In this document: positions 46,166-54,397 of the stretch, piece by piece
Position numbering within the stretch: position 1 is the stretch's first letter
Layout: each line of letters begins with the position of its first letter
NCBI GenBank assembly: GCA_947259005.1
Contig: CAMYKP010000006.1
Coordinates: 248,001-312,000, forward strand
Source of the DNA: an uncultured Parasphingopyxis sp.
GTDB lineage: Bacteria; Pseudomonadota; Alphaproteobacteria; Sphingomonadales; Sphingomonadaceae
Direction: 5' to 3'
Length of the DNA: 64,000 nucleotides
Notes under the pieces: generated by a model
What the model was told of the DNA's origin: nothing
Seen by the model: the letters and a program-made list of their open reading frames with translations, nothing else
Database searches by the model: none
Translations under genes and position numbers: made by a program

Positions 46166-46315
46166 CCCGCAAGATTGTTGCTATAAGTTTACAAAGTGAA
46201 CGCACAAACGGTGTTTTGTCGGGTTAAACTCCTTGGCCAATTTCGAGGTCTGCCGCACTATGGCATCAACGGGCACCTGTAGGACAGCAAATAGGATTGC
46301 CCGCGACCACAAGCC

Positions 46316-46343
46316 GTCATGCCGGACTTGATCCGGCATCCAG
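46316..46343 (+). repeat. REP-like palindrome, left copy
   Basis: This 28-base element contains ATGCCGGA-CTTGA-TCCGGCAT, an imperfect hairpin, between GTC and CCAG. It is the exact reverse complement of 46766-46793. It lies 18 bases before the GIY-YIG start at 46362. Confidence 0.85.
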
Positions 46344-46361
46344 AGCGGTTAGGCACAAGGC

Positions 46362-46691
46362 ATGTCAAAAGAACCCGCAGTCTATATTATGGCAAGCGGC
46401 CGCAACCGCACGGACTATACCGGCGTTACGTCCGATCTACCCAAACGCATCCACGAACATCGCTCAGGCACATATCCCGGTTTTTCAAAACGCTACGGCC
46501 TGAACCGCCTCGTATGGTTTGAAATGCACGATACCATGGAAACCGCCATCGCCCGCGAAAAGCAGATAAAGAACTGGAAGCGCGTGTGGAAACTGGAGCT
46601 GATTGAAAAGAACAATCCGCACTGGCACGACCTCGCTGAGAGCTTTGGCTTCGCGCCCCTACCCCAAACACCATCGTCACCCCGGGATTGA
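46362..46691 (+). CDS. GIY-YIG-domain nuclease
   Basis: The 109-residue protein is a single GIY-YIG catalytic domain: VYIMASGRNRTDYTGVTSDL as the paired strands (YIM...YTG in place of GIY-YIG), then the helix with Arg in LPKRIHEHRSG, a YGLNRLVWFE strand and catalytic Glu in METAIAREKQIKNWKR. It matches the short UPF0213/YhbQ-like group. The C-terminal residues and stop codon are encoded within a degenerate REP-like palindrome. Flanking inverted 28-bp repeats suggest that this gene and its repeats form a unit. Confidence 0.93.
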   Translation: MSKEPAVYIMASGRNRTDYTGVTSDLPKRIHEHRSGTYPGFSKRYGLNRLVWFEMHDTMETAIAREKQIKNWKRVWKLELIEKNNPHWHDLAESFGFAPLPQTPSSPRD

Positions 46692-46711
46692 TCCCTTTCC
46701 CGAATACTGTC

Positions 46712-46740
46712 GTCACTCCGGACTTGATCTGGAGTCCAGG
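46712..46740 (+). repeat. REP-like palindrome, middle variant copy
   Basis: This copy has ACTCCGGA-CTTGA-TCTGGAGT, in the same orientation as the left copy. Compared with the left one, two outer stem positions have changed on both arms together (AT-G to AC-T with C-AT to A-GT), keeping most pairing. An even more degenerate copy covers about 46673-46702 (GTCACCCCGGGATTGATCCC). Confidence 0.75.
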
Positions 46741-46765
46741 GCATCAGGCGATAACGCATTTGGCC

Positions 46766-46793
46766 CTGGATGCCGGATCAAGTCCGGCATGAC
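46766..46793 (-). repeat. REP-like palindrome, right inverted copy
   Basis: This is the perfect 28-base reverse complement of 46316-46343. It lies 13 bases before the end of the ettA gene. With the left copy it encloses the GIY-YIG gene. Confidence 0.85.
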
Positions 46794-46805
46794 GAAGTCG
46801 GGTAA

Positions 46806-48485
46806 CTACCGCGTCAGCTTCTTATAGCTCATCCGGTGCGGCCTGTCCGCCTCGTCGCCAAGCCGCCGCCGCTTGTCTTCCTCATAGCTCTCGAAATTGC
46901 CTTCGAACCATTCGACATGGCTGTCGCCTTCAAAGGCCAGGATATGCGTGGCGAGCCTATCGAGGAAGAAGCGGTCATGGGAGATGACCACGGCGCAGCC
47001 AGCGAAGCTTTCCAGAGCTTCTTCAAGTGCGCGCAGGGTTTCGACGTCGAGATCGTTGGTCGGCTCATCGAGCAGCAGCACATTGCCGCCCTCTTTGAGC
47101 ATCTTGGCCATATGAACCCGGTTGCGTTCACCGCCCGATAGCTGGCCGACCTTTTTCTGCTGGTCGGTGCCCTTAAAGTTGAAGGCGCCGACATAGGCGC
47201 GCGTCTGCACCTCATGCTTGCCGAAAGTGAAGATATCGAGCCCGTCGGAAATTTCTTCCCAGACATTATGATTGGGATCGAGCGCATCGCGGCTCTGATC
47301 GACATAACCGAGCTTGACCGTCTCGCCGATCTGGATCGAGCCTTCATCCGGTTCTTCCTGACCGGTAATGAGCTTGAACAGGGTCGTCTTGCCGGCGCCG
47401 TTCGGACCGATCACGCCGACGATACCACCGGGGGGCAGGCTGAACGTCAAGTCTTCGAAGAGCAGCTTGTCGCCATAGGCCTTGGTGAGGCCATTTGCTT
47501 CGATAACCTTGCCGCCAAGCCGTTCGGGCGTCTGGATGAGGATCTGCGCCTTGCCGGGCGTGCGGTTTTCCTGCGCTTCGACCAGTTCGTCGAACGCCTT
47601 GATACGCGCCTTGGACTTGGTCTGGCGGGCCTTGGGGCTCTGCCGGATCCATTGCAGCTCGTCCTGGATCGCCTTTTGCTTGCCGGCCTCGGTGCGTTCT
47701 TCCTGTTCGAGACGCTTGGCCTTTTTCTCCAGATATCCGGAATAATTGGCCTCATAAGTGTAATAGCGGCCGCGATCGAGTTCGAGCACCCAGTTCACGA
47801 CATTGTCGAGGAAATAGCGGTCATGGGTCACGAGAATGACGTTGCCGGTATAATCGACCAGATGCTTTTCGAGCCACGCAACGCTTTCGGCATCCAGATG
47901 GTTCGTCGGCTCATCGAGCAGCAGGATTTCCGGCTTTTCGAGCAGCAGGCGGCACAGCGCCACACGGCGCTTCTCACCGCCTGAGAGGCTTTCAACACCG
48001 CTATCGCCCGGAGGGCAGCGCAGAGCGTCCATCGCAATCTCAAGCTGGTTGTCGAGCGTCCAGCCATCAACGGCGTCAATTTTTTCCTGAAGATCGCCCA
48101 TTTCTTCCATCAGCGCATCGAAATCTGCGTCTTCGGGCGGATCGGCCATCAGGCCTGAAATCTCGTTGAAACGGTCCACCAGGTCGGCAACGGGGCGCAC
48201 CCCGTCCATCACATTTTCCTTGACCGTCTTGTCCGGATCGAGCTCCGGCTCCTGTGCGAGATAGCCGACGCGGATCCCCTCGCCCGGCCATGCCTCGCCT
48301 GTAAAATCCGTATCGATCCCGGCCATGATCTTCATAAGCGTCGATTTGCCCGACCCATTGGGCCCAACGATACCGATCTTCGCATCCTGGTAGAATTGCA
48401 AATGAATCTGATCGAGCACCGGCTTGCGGGCACCGGGGAAGGTTTTGGTCATGCCCTTCATGACGAAGGAATATTGCGCGGCCAT
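46806..48485 (-). CDS. ettA: Energy-dependent translational throttle protein EttA (ABC-F)
   Basis: This 559-residue soluble ABC-F protein binds the ribosomal E site and gates translation by ATP/ADP ratio. It has two ABC units: Walker A GPNGSGKST and GPNGAGKTT, signatures LSGGEKRRV and LSGGERNRV, Walker B LLLDEPTNHLDAE and LLLDEPTNDLDVE. The start is set at the ATG giving MAAQYSFVMKGMTKTFPG; an in-frame ATG at 48557 would add an unlikely tail. Confidence 0.95.
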   Translation of the reverse strand: MAAQYSFVMKGMTKTFPGARKPVLDQIHLQFYQDAKIGIVGPNGSGKSTLMKIMAGIDTDFTGEAWPGEGIRVGYLAQEPELDPDKTVKENVMDGVRPVADLVDRFNEISGLMADPPEDADFDALMEEMGDLQEKIDAVDGWTLDNQLEIAMDALRCPPGDSGVESLSGGEKRRVALCRLLLEKPEILLLDEPTNHLDAESVAWLEKHLVDYTGNVILVTHDRYFLDNVVNWVLELDRGRYYTYEANYSGYLEKKAKRLEQEERTEAGKQKAIQDELQWIRQSPKARQTKSKARIKAFDELVEAQENRTPGKAQILIQTPERLGGKVIEANGLTKAYGDKLLFEDLTFSLPPGGIVGVIGPNGAGKTTLFKLITGQEEPDEGSIQIGETVKLGYVDQSRDALDPNHNVWEEISDGLDIFTFGKHEVQTRAYVGAFNFKGTDQQKKVGQLSGGERNRVHMAKMLKEGGNVLLLDEPTNDLDVETLRALEEALESFAGCAVVISHDRFFLDRLATHILAFEGDSHVEWFEGNFESYEEDKRRRLGDEADRPHRMSYKKLTR

Positions 48486-48585
48486 TGGTCGTTTACGCTC
48501 CGAATTTGGATAGTGGGAATCTGCCCGCGATGTAGGGACGATGGGTCGAATTGGCAAACACGTAAGCGCCCGTTAAGCGGAGCGG

Positions 48586-50028
48586 ATGAAAAAACTGATC
48601 CTCCCCGCGCTTTGCGCCATCGTCGCCCTGCCCTCAATCGCCTCGGCCCAGTCCAAACAAATGGGCATCCTGTCGCGCATGAACAACAATGCAACCGGCG
48701 GCGAACAGGCCGGCGATACCGCAATTGCCGCCATGCGGGACGCGGCTCTGGAGGGCGACACGCTGGCCTATTCCATCACAGAGGGACTGACGACCGAAAT
48801 CGGGCCGCGCCTTGCCGGAACTGAAGCCGAAGCCCGCGCCCGTGCCTGGGCGGTCGAGCGCTTGACCAGCCTCGGTTTTTCCAATGTCGGGATTGAGACA
48901 TATCAGATGCCGACATGGGTGCGCGGCGTGGAAACGGCCGAAATCGTGGCTCCATACCCCCAATCCATGCATGTAACCGCGCTTGGCCGCAGTGCGTCCA
49001 CGGGCGATGCAGGGATTCAAGCCGAGATCGCCGCCTTCGCAAGCGTCGCAGACTTGCGCGCCGCTCCGATCGGGAGTCTCACCGGAAAGATCGTCTATGT
49101 CAGCCATAATATGGAGCGCACGCAGGACGGCTCAGGCTATGGCTTCGCGGGGCCTGCACGCTGGAATGCCGCATCGCTTGCATCGGAACGCGGTGCGGCA
49201 GGGATTGTGATTCGCTCCGTTGGCACAGACAATCATCGCAATCCGCACACCGGCGGCACGAACTGGGCCGAGGGCGTTTCCCCGATTCCCGCCGGAGCCC
49301 TGTCCAATCCCGATGCCGACAATCTGGAGCGCATGGTCGCCCTCGGCCGCCCCGTAACCATGCACCTGACCCTGACACCGCAATGGCTGGGCGACCAGGA
49401 ATCCGGCAATGTCATCGCCGATATTCCCGGCAGCGATCCGGATTTGCCAATGGTGATCGCCGCCTGTCATCTTGATAGCTGGGATCTTGCAACGGGCGCG
49501 TTCGACGATGCTGCGGGCTGCGGGATCATCACGGCAGCCGCGCACCGTATCCTGGAAAGCGGCGCGCAGCCCCGTCGCACAATCCGGCTGTTATGGGCCG
49601 GCGCGGAAGAAGTCGGGCTTTTCGGAGCCCGCGCCTATGCCGAACGTCATCCGGCGGAAGAGCATGCAGTCGCCGCCGAATCCGATTTCGGGGCAGACCG
49701 TATATGGCGCGTGGAATTCAACCTGCCGGATAGCGCAGCGGGCGATGCGGATCGTATCACCCGCCTCCTTGCACCGCTCGGAATTCCGCGCAGTTCGATA
49801 CCCGCAACCGGCGGCGCGGATACTAGCCCGTTGGTGGCTGGCGGGGTCTGGGCAATAGATTTGCAGCAGGACGGCACGCGCTATTTCGACTTGCACCACA
49901 CGCCCGACGACACCTTCGACAAGGTCGATCCAGCCCAGATGCGGCAAAATGTTGCTGCCTGGACGGTAATGTTGTCGGTGATGTCGAACAGCGAGGCAGA
50001 TCTCGGAATCCCGCAAATGGCCGAATAA
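48586..50028 (+). CDS. M28-family metallopeptidase (exported, with PA-like domain)
   Basis: The 480-residue product has a signal peptide (ending SIASAQ), a lid/PA-like region around residues 120-260 and an M28 peptidase domain with the zinc ligands in ACHLDSWDLA, FDDAAGCGI, AGAEEVGLFGA, SDFGAD and LHHTPDDTFDKVD. It probably acts as an aminopeptidase or dipeptidase in the periplasm. It is divergent from ettA. Confidence 0.92.
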   Translation: MKKLILPALCAIVALPSIASAQSKQMGILSRMNNNATGGEQAGDTAIAAMRDAALEGDTLAYSITEGLTTEIGPRLAGTEAEARARAWAVERLTSLGFSNVGIETYQMPTWVRGVETAEIVAPYPQSMHVTALGRSASTGDAGIQAEIAAFASVADLRAAPIGSLTGKIVYVSHNMERTQDGSGYGFAGPARWNAASLASERGAAGIVIRSVGTDNHRNPHTGGTNWAEGVSPIPAGALSNPDADNLERMVALGRPVTMHLTLTPQWLGDQESGNVIADIPGSDPDLPMVIAACHLDSWDLATGAFDDAAGCGIITAAAHRILESGAQPRRTIRLLWAGAEEVGLFGARAYAERHPAEEHAVAAESDFGADRIWRVEFNLPDSAAGDADRITRLLAPLGIPRSSIPATGGADTSPLVAGGVWAIDLQQDGTRYFDLHHTPDDTFDKVDPAQMRQNVAAWTVMLSVMSNSEADLGIPQMAE

Positions 50029-50183
50029 TCGGCGGAATTCTCTGCTGCAACGCACCATCAGCTTCGGTTCATTTCGGTACGCGTGCACATTTACGAGTTG
50101 ACCTTCCGTGAATGGACGCTATGTCGACGCGCTGGGATTGGCGCAGAGCCAGGCCCTGGTTTAATGCTATGGGAGCACATACA

Positions 50184-50426
50184 ATGAAGAAACTTAGCTT
50201 TGCGCTTGCGTCTGTCAGCCTTTTCGCGCTGGCCGCATGCGGCGAAACCGCAACTGAAACCGCCGACGAAGGCGCTGAAGCCGTTGAAGCAACGGAAGAA
50301 GTAGCTGAAGACGTAATGGCTGAAGGCGAAGAAGCCATGGCCGAAGGCGAAGAAGCCATGGCTGAAGGCGAAGAAGCCGTAGCTGAAGGCGAAGAAGCTG
50401 TTGAAGCTGCTGAAGACGCTATGTAA
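50184..50426 (+). CDS. Small lipoprotein with Ala/Glu heptad repeats
   Basis: The 80-residue product has the lipobox LAAC near residue 19 (MKKLSFALASVSLFALAACG) and then a strongly acidic Ala/Glu helix of seven-residue units (MAEGEEA repeated three times, then VAEGEEA). It resembles Lpp-like or entericidin-type small lipoproteins in size, but the sequence is far more acidic. A terminator follows at 50466. A clear GGGAGCA site precedes the ATG. Confidence 0.8.
   Translation: MKKLSFALASVSLFALAACGETATETADEGAEAVEATEEVAEDVMAEGEEAMAEGEEAMAEGEEAVAEGEEAVEAAEDAM
50316..50399 (+). repeat. Four 21-bp tandem repeats in the lipoprotein gene
   Basis: Units start at 50316, 50337, 50358 and 50379. The first three differ only at a T/C in the fourth codon position (GCT/GCC), and the fourth has GTAGCT at its start. 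They code for seven-residue units in phase. Confidence 0.9.
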
Positions 50427-50465
50427 TTTCGCGGTTGGCCTTCGGGCTAACCAATGAAATATGAA

Positions 50466-50499
50466 AGGGCGCTTCCCCATGGGGAGCGCCCTTTTTTTT
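50466..50499 (+). terminator. Rho-independent terminator of the lipoprotein gene
   Basis: GGGCGCTTCCCC pairs with GGGGAGCGCCC across an AT loop (one bulge), followed by eight T. It lies 40 bases after the stop codon. Confidence 0.92.
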
Positions 50500-50515
50500 G
50501 TCCAGATATGACTAT

Positions 50516-50629
50516 TTAATCTTCAAATCGGTCCGCAATGTCGGTTCGCACCCATTCAAGGGCACGGTCACGGTTGGCGCGATAGTCATCGGACTGAATA
50601 TCCGGCTGGAGCGCGCCCTTCTCTATCAT
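50516..50629 (-). CDS. Possible 37-residue protein or C-terminal remnant
   Basis: The minus-strand frame from ATG 50629 codes for MIEKGALQPDIQSDDYRANR and ends RFED. The frame stays open upstream for another ~17 codons (IDERPEFPRPVPW) but with no start, so this looks like the tail of a larger gene whose front was lost. Confidence is low. Between 50630 and 50895 no gene is seen. Confidence 0.35.
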   Translation of the reverse strand: MIEKGALQPDIQSDDYRANRDRALEWVRTDIADRFED

Positions 50630-50895
50630 CCAAGGAACCGGTCGGGGAAACTCAGGTCGCTCGTCGATCCCGGGCCAACGTTAATCATATCTAAGCGGTA
50701 AGCTGCAATATCGGGAACTTCGGAATTACGAGAGTAGTCGATTTGGCGTTTTTCTCCGGGCGTTTTTCGGGGGGGGCGTTTGAATATTGTGACGTGGCTT
50801 TCGCCCGTTGCCGCTGGATTCGTACCGTCACGCGCTACTGACGCATATCCGGGCTATGGCGCTCTCGATATCCCATTCTCCGCACAGAACCATGA

Positions 50896-51159
50896 CAACA
50901 AGATTTCATTGAAGCGTTCAAGCGCGAGGCCCTTGCCCAGCTGGAGCAATGCCATGGCGCGCAGGGAGACCCCGATGAAGCCGCTATCGCCGAGCTGAAA
51001 CGGATCATGCACAAACTGTCCGGTTCGGCCGCGATGTTCGGCGACGCCGATCTCGGCGACCGCGCAAGAGCGCTCGAAGAGGCCATTGAAGGCTTCGAGA
51101 CCAGCAAATCCCGCACCGACCTCCATTCCGCGATGAACAATATGCGAAACGCCGCGTGA
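50896..51159 (+). pseudogene. HPt-domain protein frame lacking a normal start
   Basis: The 87-codon open frame encodes DFIEAFKREALAQLEQ, then IMHKLSGSAAMFGDADLGDR and ends [15 protein letters not shown]. The HKLSGSA...LG..A..LE pattern is that of a histidine phosphotransfer (HPt) domain, phospho-His in MHKLSG. The frame opens just after a TGA at 50893 and has no ATG, GTG or TTG before residue ~38. ATG at 50892 is out of frame by one base, so a single-base shift would restore a start. It could instead use the ATT at 50908. Confidence 0.6.
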
Positions 51160-51208
51160 CCGCTCGCTGCGACCGCAAGTCCGGGATATTCGACGATTTA
51201 GGGTAAGT

Positions 51209-51285
<77 letters not shown>

Positions 51286-51335
51286 ACCGGAAGAGCGCCC
51301 TTAGGCCGTGTGAGACATAAGAGCAATCAAAGAAT

Positions 51336-51410
51336 TGGTGGGCCCGGAGGGACTCGAACCCCCAACCAAGCCGTTATGAGCGGCCGGCTCTACCATTGAG
51401 CTACAGGCCC
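51336..51410 (-). tRNA. tRNA with CAT anticodon (tRNA-Ile2 or elongator Met)
   Basis: Minus-strand GGGCCTGTAGCTCAATGG opens it and CGGGCCC-A-CCA closes it. The anticodon loop is CTCATAA. The GCTCATAACGGCTTGG region resembles the Ile2 type that is modified to lysidine, but Met elongator cannot be excluded from sequence alone. Confidence 0.85.
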
Positions 51411-51485
51411 CACCTATTCAGCGGCATCGCCCTGCCAAAGGCTATCGTCCAAGGCAAGCCGCTAATCATGCCCAAATCGATCAGA

Positions 51486-52583
51486 TCAGCTCCCGGATCG
51501 TGCCCGGTCCGCAGCTTCGACAATGCCGGCTGCGCGAATGGCGGTTACACCGTGACGCGCGAACAGTTCGAAAACGCCATCCCACCAGGCATAAAATGCC
51601 CTGAGGTCTTCGGCATCGCGAACATAAGGCGTGTGACCCGGCACGACAGAGGGCGAGTGATAGGACAGGCCGATAACCGGCATGCCATCGTCAATCAGTC
51701 GCCTGATCGCCTCGAGGGCGATATCGAGCGGATAATCCTCGGGCGTCAGCGAAACGCGTTGCAACAGACGCGTTCGCGCCAGCAATGAACGCCACTTCGG
51801 TATAGTTTTTCCGAGTGAGAATAGCGGCATCCCGTATTTCCGCAGCGGACCGATAAATGTCGATGTCAGGGGAAGCTCAAGCAGGGATCGGCCCGGCCCC
51901 GCCCAGAAAGGATCGGTATGGAACTTCGAAAAATCGGGCCCACCCTCCCCTGAATAGTCAAAGAGCGCACGCGCCGAGCTATCGAGCCGATACCCGGCCG
52001 ATTCAAGCAGCCCCGCACTGTGCGGGCCAATGCCATAGCGTCCGGCACGGTACAGCGTCGGACGCTGGCCGACGCGTTCCTCGATACGGGTAGTCAACCG
52101 CTCCAGCTTGGCGCGCTGAAGCTCCAGCGGAAGATTGCCGGTAAAGCTCGTATAGCCGTCGTCCGGCTCCTCCTGAAACGGCGGATTGACCCAGGGATGC
52201 AGCTGCGTCCCGATCTCGCACCCATCCTGTTCGTGCATCTCGCGGATAATGGCTGCGCTGCGGTCATTATCGACGATCGGATAATCGACCATATAGGCCG
52301 GAAGCGCCCCGGCCTCGCGAAAGAAGCGCTGGGCCTCTGGAAGGCCTTCCATCGCCGTGACGGAGACATTGTCCCGGCTGAGCGGCTGCTCCCAGTCGAA
52401 CTCCTCTTCGGTGTCGACGAAAATAACGAAATGCTGGCCGAAATCAGCGGGAAACGATGCATGTGCACGACTGTCCGCCGGCTGGTCTATCCGGCCAACG
52501 CGCCGCTCGTCCCCGTCATAGGCTGCGGCCCCATCATCGCCTTCATGATTATCTGCCCCGTTCACCCGGCAAGGCGCTAGCAT
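51486..52583 (-). CDS. Polysaccharide deacetylase-like protein
   Basis: The ~365-residue protein has an NodB-type TIM-barrel look: VIFVDTEEEFDWE (acidic metal site), GCEIGTQLHPWVNPP (His site), YRAGRYGIG and VIGLSYHSPSVVPGHTPYV. It is of the WalW-like or archaeal-type deacetylase group with unknown substrate. The start is uncertain: ATG at 52583 or GTG at 52565, either within the 3' end of the kinase gene. No ribosome site is strong. Confidence 0.78.
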   Translation of the reverse strand: MLAPCRVNGADNHEGDDGAAAYDGDERRVGRIDQPADSRAHASFPADFGQHFVIFVDTEEEFDWEQPLSRDNVSVTAMEGLPEAQRFFREAGALPAYMVDYPIVDNDRSAAIIREMHEQDGCEIGTQLHPWVNPPFQEEPDDGYTSFTGNLPLELQRAKLERLTTRIEERVGQRPTLYRAGRYGIGPHSAGLLESAGYRLDSSARALFDYSGEGGPDFSKFHTDPFWAGPGRSLLELPLTSTFIGPLRKYGMPLFSLGKTIPKWRSLLARTRLLQRVSLTPEDYPLDIALEAIRRLIDDGMPVIGLSYHSPSVVPGHTPYVRDAEDLRAFYAWWDGVFELFARHGVTAIRAAGIVEAADRARSGS

Positions 52584-54243
52584 CTTTTGCGGGCAATCGC
52601 AGAACAAATTTTTCCGGCTCGATATCGAGTTCGCCATTAACCTCTTGCGCGATATTCCGGACGAGCCTCAGCGCAAAGCCAAGTCCAAGCGCAGGCGCGT
52701 CAGGCCAATCACCATCGGGCGAATAGCCGGGGTCAAGAAGAGCCGCCTCTGTTTGGCCCAGCAACAGGGCCGGGCGCTCGAACGTGATGGCTACGGCCCC
52801 GCGCTGTCCTTCCGCCTTGCAGCCAACCACAATGGTTTCGTCAGCGGCAGCAAGCCCGACCGTTGAAGACAAGAGTCGTTCGACCATGCGCTCCACCGCA
52901 ATCGGGTCTGCTGTCAGTGTCGGCAAATCCTGCTCAATGCGGAATGCAAGGGTAACGCCCCGCGATTTCGCCTGCTCGGCGTACACATCGTGCAGGCGCT
53001 GCAGAATCTCGACAATCTCGACCGTTTCGCTTTCGAAACTCAGGCGATCGGTTTCGGCGCGTGCAGCGGTGTCGATATCATCGATCGATTGCAGCAGGCG
53101 CGCGGCCTCCCCCGCAATGGCCGTGGCCCGTTCCCGATACAGCGTGGACACCGGCCCCAGCAGCTGCCCTTCGATCATCTCCGAAAATCCGACAATCGCA
53201 TTGAGCGGCGTCCGCAGTTCGTGAATCAACTGGCGAAGCGAATCCGGTTCCAGGCTGGAGCCGAACAGGCCCTCGGGCGAACTTGTGCCCGCCTGTGCGT
53301 CCTCATCCCGGCGCGGCCGGCGCGCCATGCCGCGATAGCCGGCGAAACGTCCGTCTTCATCTCCGAAGAACGGCACGGCGGAAATGCGCCAAGCGCCCGA
53401 TGCCGGCCCCTCGCCCGCTACTATCAGACGCGCATCGCGAAACGGCGCGCGCTGGCGAAAGGCCCCGGCTGCGTGACCATCGACACCGAAATCGAGCGCA
53501 TCAGCGCTGAAAGCGATCGTCTGGCCGATCAGCGGCCCCCGCGGAGCGCCCTCGACCCACCTGATCACGCCGTCGGGACCCGCCTCGAATCGAAATTCGG
53601 TAACAGGCCGCACATCGACAGGGGGTGCCATGCCGGTATCCCGCGCCGTGCGAAAAGCCTCGATCCGCTCGACAAGCGTCCGGATCTGCTCGAAATTCCC
53701 GGGCTCGTCGTTCTGCTCGGGCAAGTCGCGAAGCACATCGGCCGAGCCAAGCTCGAGGATATCTGCCACTCTCTCTTCGGGTTCGGGTGCCTGATCTTCA
53801 AGGATCATATCAGCGGAGCCAAACTGGGCCAGAGCATCACGCACTTCCGGATCGAGATCGGTGCGATGCCGCAACAGCGCCCGGGAACTCGCCCGCATTT
53901 GCGGCAAAAGATCGAGCCAATCTTCCGTATCCAGATAAGACCCCAACAAAACGGGTCGTGCAATTTCGGGCACGTCTTCGGCAAAATGTGCGCAAAGCCA
54001 ACCCGGAATCCTGCGTCCCACCAGAGATTGGGCTGCTTGGGCGCGAACCGGAGCCGGCACATCGCGCTGCCATTCGTCGAGCAGGGCAAAGGCATGAATA
54101 TGGTTCGGATCGAGCGCGACGTCCTCACGCTGGGCAAATACGTCCACAAGCTGCCGCCAGGCCGATATGCGAGCATCAACCGTGTCGCGCGGCTGCGCCA
54201 TCACCGTTGCCAACATATCGTCAAACCGCATGAACAACCCCAT
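52549..54243 (-). CDS. Atypical sensor histidine kinase
   Basis: The 564-residue protein has a helical HEAT-like N-terminal part, a PAS-like middle (residues ~215-330) and a HisKA dimerisation domain with phospho-His in LRQLIHELRTPLNAIVGFSE. The ATPase part lacks a normal N box and has DPGYSPDGDWPDAPALGLGF rather than a DxGxG motif, so ATP binding may be weak or changed. It is soluble. The stop lies within the start region of the deacetylase gene. Confidence 0.85.
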   Translation of the reverse strand: MGLFMRFDDMLATVMAQPRDTVDARISAWRQLVDVFAQREDVALDPNHIHAFALLDEWQRDVPAPVRAQAAQSLVGRRIPGWLCAHFAEDVPEIARPVLLGSYLDTEDWLDLLPQMRASSRALLRHRTDLDPEVRDALAQFGSADMILEDQAPEPEERVADILELGSADVLRDLPEQNDEPGNFEQIRTLVERIEAFRTARDTGMAPPVDVRPVTEFRFEAGPDGVIRWVEGAPRGPLIGQTIAFSADALDFGVDGHAAGAFRQRAPFRDARLIVAGEGPASGAWRISAVPFFGDEDGRFAGYRGMARRPRRDEDAQAGTSSPEGLFGSSLEPDSLRQLIHELRTPLNAIVGFSEMIEGQLLGPVSTLYRERATAIAGEAARLLQSIDDIDTAARAETDRLSFESETVEIVEILQRLHDVYAEQAKSRGVTLAFRIEQDLPTLTADPIAVERMVERLLSSTVGLAAADETIVVGCKAEGQRGAVAITFERPALLLGQTEAALLDPGYSPDGDWPDAPALGLGFALRLVRNIAQEVNGELDIEPEKFVLRLPAKDASALPGERGR

Positions 54244-54397
54244 TTCGGGCGCCCACTGCCATCGTGGGGACCGTCAACTCAGATAGCTTTTGCGAATGGT
54301 TAACGAAAGCTGCCTTTTCGACCCGTGCAATACTGGGACAATTGCTTTTCCGAGACACATAATTATAATAGAGAAGTGTTTTGTGAAGGATTAGACT

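Noticed and set aside
46316-46793. CRISPR array
   Set aside because: The palindromes are few, unevenly spaced and in mixed orientation, with a gene in between; there are no spacers or cas genes anywhere in the window.
52990-54303. 437-codon open frame on the plus strand opposite the histidine kinase
   Set aside because: Antisense shadow; rich in Arg, Pro and His, with no domain.
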